Of a stretch of DNA of 64,000 nt, positions 59,511 through 64,000 are shown piece after piece. Below the pieces are notes generated by a model. That model saw nothing but the letters and a program-made list of their open reading frames with translations, was not told where the DNA came from and searched no databases. Source of the DNA: Bog-473 sp963755375 (GTDB taxonomy: Bacteria > Actinomycetota > Acidimicrobiia > Acidimicrobiales > RAAP-2); NCBI GenBank assembly GCA_963755375.1, contig CAVWKG010000016.1:1674001-1738000 (forward strand), given 5' to 3'. A program made the translations under genes and the position numbers. Numbering within the stretch: position 1 is the first letter of the stretch; every line of letters begins with the position of its first letter.

Positions 59511-60641
59511 TCAGTCCCGGGAGAATCGCTGCGACGGATCGGAGACGGTGCACCCCTCAATGGCGTCTCCGCAATGCGGCTCGGCCAGGTCGAGGGCTGC
59601 CGGCAGGCCTTCACCCCGGAAGAGCCCGGCGGCCGGGGTGGCGTTGGACAGCGCATCCGCCGCCAGCACCATCGCACCAAAGGTGTACGTGGTCCGCTCG
59701 TGCTTGGGGAAGGTCTCCTGCTCGGGGTAGACCATGCCGGTCCAATACGAGCCGTCGGGCAGTCGCAGGTTCTGCCCCGCCGAGAACAGGTCCAGGGCGG
59801 TGTCCTCCATACCGAGGGCGTCGAGCGTCAGCACGCATTCCGCCGTCTCCGCCGCGGTCACCCAGTCACCGGTGGAGACGCAACGCACGCCGAGGCTCTC
59901 CATGACGAACGTGGACCACCCCTCGGCGATGCGGCGGCGGCCCGCCTCACCTTCGAGCGCACCCGACAGCATGGGGTAGTACCAGTCCATGGCGAATTCG
60001 AGCTTCGGGGCGAAGGCACCCGGGTGGTGCGCCACCGCGTGCCCGAGACGCCCGGCCGCCAACTCCCAGTCCGGGCGGTCCTTCGCCAGGCACTCGGCGA
60101 TGGCCACGGCGCACCGCATGGAGTGGTAGATCGACGATGAGCCGGTGAGCAGCGCGTACCCCTCGCCGCGGCCGGCCGAGTCGAGTGACCAGAGCACCGA
60201 GCCGTCCGGCTGCTGGGAGCGCAGAATGAAGTCGATCCCCTTCTCAATCGTCGGCCAGAGCTCGCCCAGGAACTCCACGTCGCCGGTGATCAGATGATGG
60301 TGCCAGGCGCCGGCCGCCAGGTAGGCACACACGTTCGTGTCCAACCTGAGGTCCTTGACCCCGTCACCCTGGTAGTAGTTGAACCAGCTTCCGTCCGGGA
60401 GCTGACGGCGCGCCAGCCACCGGTAGGCGTCGACCGCCTCGTCAACCAGGCCGCACACGGTCAGCGCCATGGCCGCCTCGACGTGGTTCCAGGGGTCGCA
60501 GTGCCCACCCTCGAACCACGGGATCTGCCCATCGTGGCGCTGCACCGCCGCGATGGCGTGGCCGGTGGCAAGCACCTCCGCACTGGTGAGGATGCCGGGC
60601 ACCGCCGGCAGCGTGGCGGAACGGATCTCTTCTGTGGTCAT
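59511..60641 (-). CDS. (alpha/alpha)6-barrel protein of the prenyltransferase/glycosidase-like type
   Basis: 376-residue soluble protein with repeated helical-hairpin segments such as WNHVEAAMALTVCGLVDEAVDAYRWLARRQLPDGSWFNYY, LDTNVCAYLAAGAWHHHLITGDVEFLGELWPTIEKGIDFILRSQQPDGSVLW and YPMLSGALEGEAGRRRIAEGW. The QxPDGSW repeats resemble squalene-cyclase/prenyltransferase QW repeats, but LDTNVCAYLA...GIDFIL also resembles glucoamylase-type barrels. No DDTA-like cyclase motif is clear, so the reaction is unknown. Its start overlaps the methyltransferase stop (ATGA); it is third in a GT4-methyltransferase operon. Confidence 0.7.
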   Translation of the reverse strand: MTTEEIRSATLPAVPGILTSAEVLATGHAIAAVQRHDGQIPWFEGGHCDPWNHVEAAMALTVCGLVDEAVDAYRWLARRQLPDGSWFNYYQGDGVKDLRLDTNVCAYLAAGAWHHHLITGDVEFLGELWPTIEKGIDFILRSQQPDGSVLWSLDSAGRGEGYALLTGSSSIYHSMRCAVAIAECLAKDRPDWELAAGRLGHAVAHHPGAFAPKLEFAMDWYYPMLSGALEGEAGRRRIAEGWSTFVMESLGVRCVSTGDWVTAAETAECVLTLDALGMEDTALDLFSAGQNLRLPDGSYWTGMVYPEQETFPKHERTTYTFGAMVLAADALSNATPAAGLFRGEGLPAALDLAEPHCGDAIEGCTVSDPSQRFSRD

Positions 60642-61447
60642 GCTGCAGCTCCCTGGCTCGGTGTGGTCGGCCCGCGCCGTCCGGGCACACCGCGGGGGAG
60701 TGTCGGGCGGGAGTCGGGCAGGTCAGCCACGCTGGCCTCCGGCTTCGTGAGGTACAGGACCAAGCTCTTGCCGATGACCGGGCTCAACACCCGATCGACC
60801 GTACGCGTGACGAAAGGTGCTTTGACGATGTCCCAGACCAGCACCTTGTGGTACGCCTCGACCGCAGGGTGCGAGTCGTTGGACGGACCGACCAGGCAGC
60901 GCAGCCACCAGTAGGGCGAGTGCAGGCCGTGGGCGTGGTGGTAGCCCGTGGCTTCGAGTCCGGCCGAGTGCAGCCGGCGCTCCAGCGTCGAACGCCGGTA
61001 GATGCGGACGTGCCCCCCGGGAGTGTCGTGGTACTCGTCCGAAAGGGCCCAGTTGATGGCCTCGGGAACGCAGCGCGGCACGGTGACCGCCATGGCCCCG
61101 CCGGGGCGCAGGACGCGGGCCAGCTCGCGCATGGCCGCGGTGTCGTCCGGAATGTGCTCGAGCACCTCCGACGCGATCACCCGGTCGAAGGTCGCGTCGG
61201 CAAAGGGCAGCGAGAGCGCGTCCCCCTGGACCGCCGTCGCCGGATGGCCCGGGGCGATCTCCCCCATTTCGATCATGGCGCCCAGGGTGCCGCGCACCTG
61301 CGCCACCTCGTCGGCACCGGCGTCGAGGGCTACCACCGACGCACCACGGCGGGCGGCTTCGAACGCATGCCGTCCGAACCCGCACCCGAGGTCGAGCACG
61401 ACATCCCCGGGCCCGACGCCGAGCCGGTCGTAGTCGACGGTCAGCAT
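60638..61447 (-). CDS. Class I SAM methyltransferase (Methyltransf_11)
   Basis: 269 residues: VLDLGCGFGRHAFEAARRGASVVALDAG (SAM loop), LPFADATFDRVIASEVLEHIPDDTAAMRELARVLRPGGAMAVTVP, then an extra C-terminal domain with HVRIYRRSTLERRLHSAGLEATGYHHAHGLHSPYWWLRCLVG, and a helical region near SPVIGKSLVLYLTKPE that could touch the membrane. The ATG overlaps the GT4 stop by 1 nt and its own stop overlaps the barrel-protein start by 4 nt. It likely methylates the product of the GT4. Confidence 0.85.
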   Translation of the reverse strand: MLTVDYDRLGVGPGDVVLDLGCGFGRHAFEAARRGASVVALDAGADEVAQVRGTLGAMIEMGEIAPGHPATAVQGDALSLPFADATFDRVIASEVLEHIPDDTAAMRELARVLRPGGAMAVTVPRCVPEAINWALSDEYHDTPGGHVRIYRRSTLERRLHSAGLEATGYHHAHGLHSPYWWLRCLVGPSNDSHPAVEAYHKVLVWDIVKAPFVTRTVDRVLSPVIGKSLVLYLTKPEASVADLPDSRPTLPRGVPGRRGPTTPSQGAAA

Positions 61448-62856
61448 CAGGCTGCTCCCCGGGCCAACGGCGTGTCCCGGTCTTCGGCGACGGCGGAGGG
61501 GGCGCCCGGGAGGGGGTCCCCCGCCAGAACAGCCTCGTAGCAGGCTGCAGTCCCCGCCGCGGTGACCTGCCAGGTGAATCGGCTGACGACGCGCTCGCGG
61601 CCGGCGGCACCGAGTCGGGCGCGCAGATCTGGGTCGTCGAGCAGGCGAGCGATGGCACCGGCCAGCGCACCTGGATCGTCCGGCGGCACGAGCAGGCCGG
61701 TCTCTCCGTCGGTGCCCACCACCTCGGGCAGGGCTCCCCCCGTGGTGGCGACCACGGCCACGCCACACGACATCGCCTCGATCGCCGGCAACGAAAATCC
61801 TTCGTAGAGCGATGGCACAACAGCGACCTGGGCTTCGCCGTAAAGCCGGGCAAGCTCTTCGTCGGTGATGCCGCTCACGCAGTGCACGGCGTCGGCCAGC
61901 CCGAGGCGGGCGATGGCTCGGTCGACTCGGCCGCCCTCGTTGGGGCGGCCGATCACCGTCAGTTCGACGTCGCGTTCGGTCCGCAACTTGGCCACCGCCT
62001 CGAGCAGCGGCACGAGGCCCTTCATGGGCACGTCACTGCTCGAGGTCACCATGATGCGCCCGGGCATCGGCGTCACGTCGTCGAAGGGGCGGAACACGGT
62101 GTGGTCGACCCCGACGGGGACCACGGTCATCCGATCGGGCGCAACGTCCATTTGCGCCACGATGTCCTGCCGGGAGTTCTGAGAGACGGTGAGTACAGCG
62201 GGCAAGGCGCGTGCCACCCGGACCTGCATGCCCAAGAAGCCGAACCAGCGACGTGTGGTGAAACGCTGCCACGGATTCGTCGTGTGCGACAAGGCCAGCT
62301 GACGGTCCACCGTGATGGGGTGGTGCAGCGTTGTCAGGAGGGGCCACCCGTCCTCCACCATGCCGAGCATGCCGTTGCCGAGGCACTGGTTGTCGTGCAC
62401 GACGTCGAACTCGTCACGCCGCTGTGCCAGCAATTGGCGTGCCCGCAGCGAGAAGGCAAGGGGCTCCCCAAAGCCGGCCGTGCACATGATGGCGAATTCG
62501 GTCCAGTCCTCCTTAGAGGTGAACTCGCTCCGGTGCGGGACCCGGAAGGGATCCGGCTGGCGGTAGAGGTCGAGGCCACGGACAGGCGTAAACCCCACCC
62601 CCTCGTCGAGCTCGGGCCAGGGCGGTCCGGCGAACACGTCGACGGAGTGGCCCAGTGCAACCAGTTCCCGGGTCAGGTGACGGGTATAGACCCCCTGACC
62701 CCCGCAACGGGGGTTCCCACGGTAGATGAGGAAAGCGACCCGCAAACCCCCAGGTCGGGGAGGCCCGGCGGGAATCGGGGCGGGCAGCTCAATGTGGCGA
62801 GAGCGCTCCCAGGACTCCTTGGTCTCGATCCACTTCTGGCGAGGCGTCTTAGGCAA
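61447..62856 (-). CDS. GT4-family glycosyltransferase
   Basis: 469 residues, TTG start. N-terminal GT-B domain with LIYRGNPRCGGQGVYTRHLTRELVALGHSVDVFAG; donor domain with VPVGVDHTVFRP, VTSSSDVPMKGLVPLLEAVAKL, ELTVIGRP, VPSLYEGFSLPAIEAMSCGVAVVATTGGALPEVVG (E-x7-E) and LLVPPDDPGALAGAI. Complete and apparently functional. It heads the GT4, methyltransferase, barrel-protein operon, in which each gene overlaps the next. Confidence 0.92.
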   Translation of the reverse strand: MPKTPRQKWIETKESWERSRHIELPAPIPAGPPRPGGLRVAFLIYRGNPRCGGQGVYTRHLTRELVALGHSVDVFAGPPWPELDEGVGFTPVRGLDLYRQPDPFRVPHRSEFTSKEDWTEFAIMCTAGFGEPLAFSLRARQLLAQRRDEFDVVHDNQCLGNGMLGMVEDGWPLLTTLHHPITVDRQLALSHTTNPWQRFTTRRWFGFLGMQVRVARALPAVLTVSQNSRQDIVAQMDVAPDRMTVVPVGVDHTVFRPFDDVTPMPGRIMVTSSSDVPMKGLVPLLEAVAKLRTERDVELTVIGRPNEGGRVDRAIARLGLADAVHCVSGITDEELARLYGEAQVAVVPSLYEGFSLPAIEAMSCGVAVVATTGGALPEVVGTDGETGLLVPPDDPGALAGAIARLLDDPDLRARLGAAGRERVVSRFTWQVTAAGTAACYEAVLAGDPLPGAPSAVAEDRDTPLARGAA

Positions 62857-62952
62857 AGGATGTCCCGACTCGACTCACCATGACCCTCTAGCCTCCCCGA
62901 ACCCCCTGGTCCTGCGCAAACGGCACCGTGACACGCCCGCCCGGCCTGCCGT

Positions 62953-63203
62953 TCAGCCGAGGCGAGCCCAGCAGAGCACCGTGACCACGGCGTTGACGCC
63001 CGCCACGATCGGGACCCCGACGATGAGGCGAGTTGCACAGCTCCCGTGCGAGGTGGCCGCCGAACTCGGTCATCATCAGGCCGGTGCTGGCGATGGCGAA
63101 CGCGGTGATCAGCGATTGTGCGGCCTCCTCCGCGCTCTCCCGCGCCCGGGGCTCTGGGCGTGCTCTTGGCGCGCCGCAGCTGCGGCCGGAGTGAGTCGGG
63201 CAT
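62953..63203 (-). pseudogene. Possible frameshifted small membrane protein
   Basis: Between 62857 and 63293 no intact gene is seen, but three successive minus-strand frames join into a plausible small protein: an ATG at 63203 (MPDSLRPQLRRAK), then EEAAQSLITAFAIASTGLMM with a first helix, then LIVGVPIVAGVNAVVTVL, a second helix ending in RLG and a stop at 62953. Two single-base shifts are needed. Identity unknown. Confidence 0.35.
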
Positions 63204-63280
63204 GCGCCGGCTGTCGTACAGGGCGGCTGTATTCGGGGCATCGGCCCGTCGCCCGGTCGCAAGAGGGTCGACGAGACAGG

Positions 63281-63286
63281 TACCGT
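63281..63286 (+). promoter_or_regulatory. Leaderless -10 box of the acyl-CoA dehydrogenase gene
   Basis: TACCGT lies 7 nt upstream of ATG 63294; no Shine-Dalgarno. Confidence 0.5.
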
Positions 63287-63293
63287 GCGTCGT

Positions 63294-64000
63294 ATGGACC
63301 TGGCCTACCCGCCCGAAGCCGAGGAATTCAGGTCTGAGATCGCTGGATGGCTGAAGGACAACCTGCCGAAAGGGTGGGGCGACCCCGGCTTCTCCCTCAC
63401 GCCCGGGGAGCGGAAGGCCTTCAACGACGAGTGGACGGCCAAGCTCTACGGCGGTGGGTGGATATGCGCCAGCTGGCCGACCGAGTACGGCGGCAAGGGC
63501 CTGAGCCTTCTGCAGCAAGTCGTGCTCAACGAGGAGTTCGCCCGGGTCGGCGCACCGTTGCGCGCCGATTTCTTCGGCGACACGTTGGTCGGCCCGACGC
63601 TTCTGCAGTGGGGCACCGAGGAACAGAAGAAGCAGTTCATCCCCGGGATCTTGAAGGGCGAGATCGCGTGGTGCCAGGGCTTCAGCGAGCCTGACGCGGG
63701 TTCGGACCTGGCCAGCCTCAAGACCCGGGCCGAGCTCGACGGTGACGAGTGGGTGATCAACGGGCAGAAGGTGTGGACGACGCAGGCGCAGTACGCCGAC
63801 TACATCTTCCTCCTGGCCCGCACCGACCCCGACGCGCCGAAGCACGCCGGCATCTCCTATCTCCTCGTCCCGATGAAGCAGCCCGGGGTCGAAGTGCGGC
63901 CGATTGAGCAAGTGGATGGCTCAGCCGAATTCAACGAGGTCTTCTTCACCAGTGTGCGTTGCCCGAAGGAGAACGTCATCGGCGGCGTCAACAACGGGTG
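63294..64000 (+). CDS. Acyl-CoA dehydrogenase, 5' part
   Basis: First 235 codons of an FAD-dependent acyl-CoA dehydrogenase; the gene runs off the window. N-terminal helical domain MDLAYPPEAEEFRSEIAGWLKDNLP, WPTEYGGKGLSLLQQVVLNEEFARVGAP, then QGFSEPDAGSDLASLKTRAELDGDEWVINGQKVWTTQAQYADYIFLLART (FAD and substrate binding, first family signature) and FFTSVRCPKENVIGGVNNG. The catalytic Glu lies beyond the end. Such genes act in fatty acid or sterol side-chain oxidation. Confidence 0.93.
   Translation, partial: MDLAYPPEAEEFRSEIAGWLKDNLPKGWGDPGFSLTPGERKAFNDEWTAKLYGGGWICASWPTEYGGKGLSLLQQVVLNEEFARVGAPLRADFFGDTLVGPTLLQWGTEEQKKQFIPGILKGEIAWCQGFSEPDAGSDLASLKTRAELDGDEWVINGQKVWTTQAQYADYIFLLARTDPDAPKHAGISYLLVPMKQPGVEVRPIEQVDGSAEFNEVFFTSVRCPKENVIGGVNNG

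Noticed and set aside
1..64000. CRISPR arrays, transposases, toxin-antitoxin or restriction systems
   Set aside because: No regularly spaced identical repeats of CRISPR type and no recognisable proteins of these classes were found on either strand.

Overview
The window is about 70% GC, densely coded, and reads as chromosomal DNA of a high-GC actinobacterium. Several gene orders point there: cofD-cofE (coenzyme F420); enolase-FtsB-DUF501-Ppx; metG-tatD-[wall gene]-rsmA-ispE; rplY-pth-mfd; and two tiny actinobacterial-type ribosomal protein genes (bS22-like, bL37-like). Many proteins have the flavour of uncultured Acidimicrobiia, but that placement is an inference; no rRNA is present. There are no phage genes, no CRISPR array and no intact insertion sequence.

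Layout. 1-5 kb: end of cofD, cofE with a tandemly duplicated 3' end, then a leftward group (nucleotide-sugar epimerase, sugar-1-phosphate nucleotidyltransferase, Thr-rich secreted protein, BTAD regulator) and a tRNA(UAA). 5-13 kb: P450, carboxylesterase, NlpC/P60 wall hydrolase, PlsC acyltransferase with an SDR protein, GNAT acetyltransferase and a PLP aminotransferase. 13.2-19.6 kb: a rightward five-gene surface-glycan operon, including a GT2-GT4 fusion. 19.7-35.6 kb: a long leftward housekeeping run (glmU, prs, rplY, pth, mfd, PPIase, mazG, eno, ftsB, DUF501, ppx), with two glycan genes (WbsX-like and a methyltransferase) sitting between prs and rplY. 35.7-42 kb: alpha/beta hydrolase and a small membrane protein, then a lower-GC island with a frameshifted GT-C glycosyltransferase, a truncated MerR regulator, a second intact GT-C protein and gene debris, ending at tRNA-Gln. 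42-44 kb: an MprAB-like two-component system. 44-51 kb: bS22, ispE, rsmA, an RlpA-like wall protein, tatD, metG, rsmI, DUF192, bL37. 51-64 kb: GDPD esterase, SCO1/COG4315 lipoprotein pair, ychF, PfkB kinase, aminopeptidase N, methyltransferases, a three-gene overlapping operon (GT4, methyltransferase, alpha/alpha-barrel protein) and the start of an acyl-CoA dehydrogenase.

How it works together. Two themes dominate: envelope and glycan building (nucleotide-sugar enzymes, at least four glycosyltransferase loci, wall hydrolases, GlmU) and core information processing (tRNA maturation, ribosome proteins, Mfd, MazG). Gene starts often lack a Shine-Dalgarno but carry a TANNNT box 6-8 nt upstream, the signature of leaderless mRNAs. 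Two genes (pth and the SCO1 lipoprotein) have no ATG, GTG or TTG in the required position and appear to start at CTG.

Most noteworthy: the 12-bp iterated motif overlapping the esterase promoter; the perfect 22-bp palindrome between two divergent leaderless promoters (PfkB kinase / aminopeptidase N); a class-I-shaped tRNA with a UAA anticodon; GlmU truncated before its acetyltransferase active site; CTG starts; the RlpA-like protein in the usual RpfB position; and the decaying glycosyltransferase island next to tRNA-Gln.
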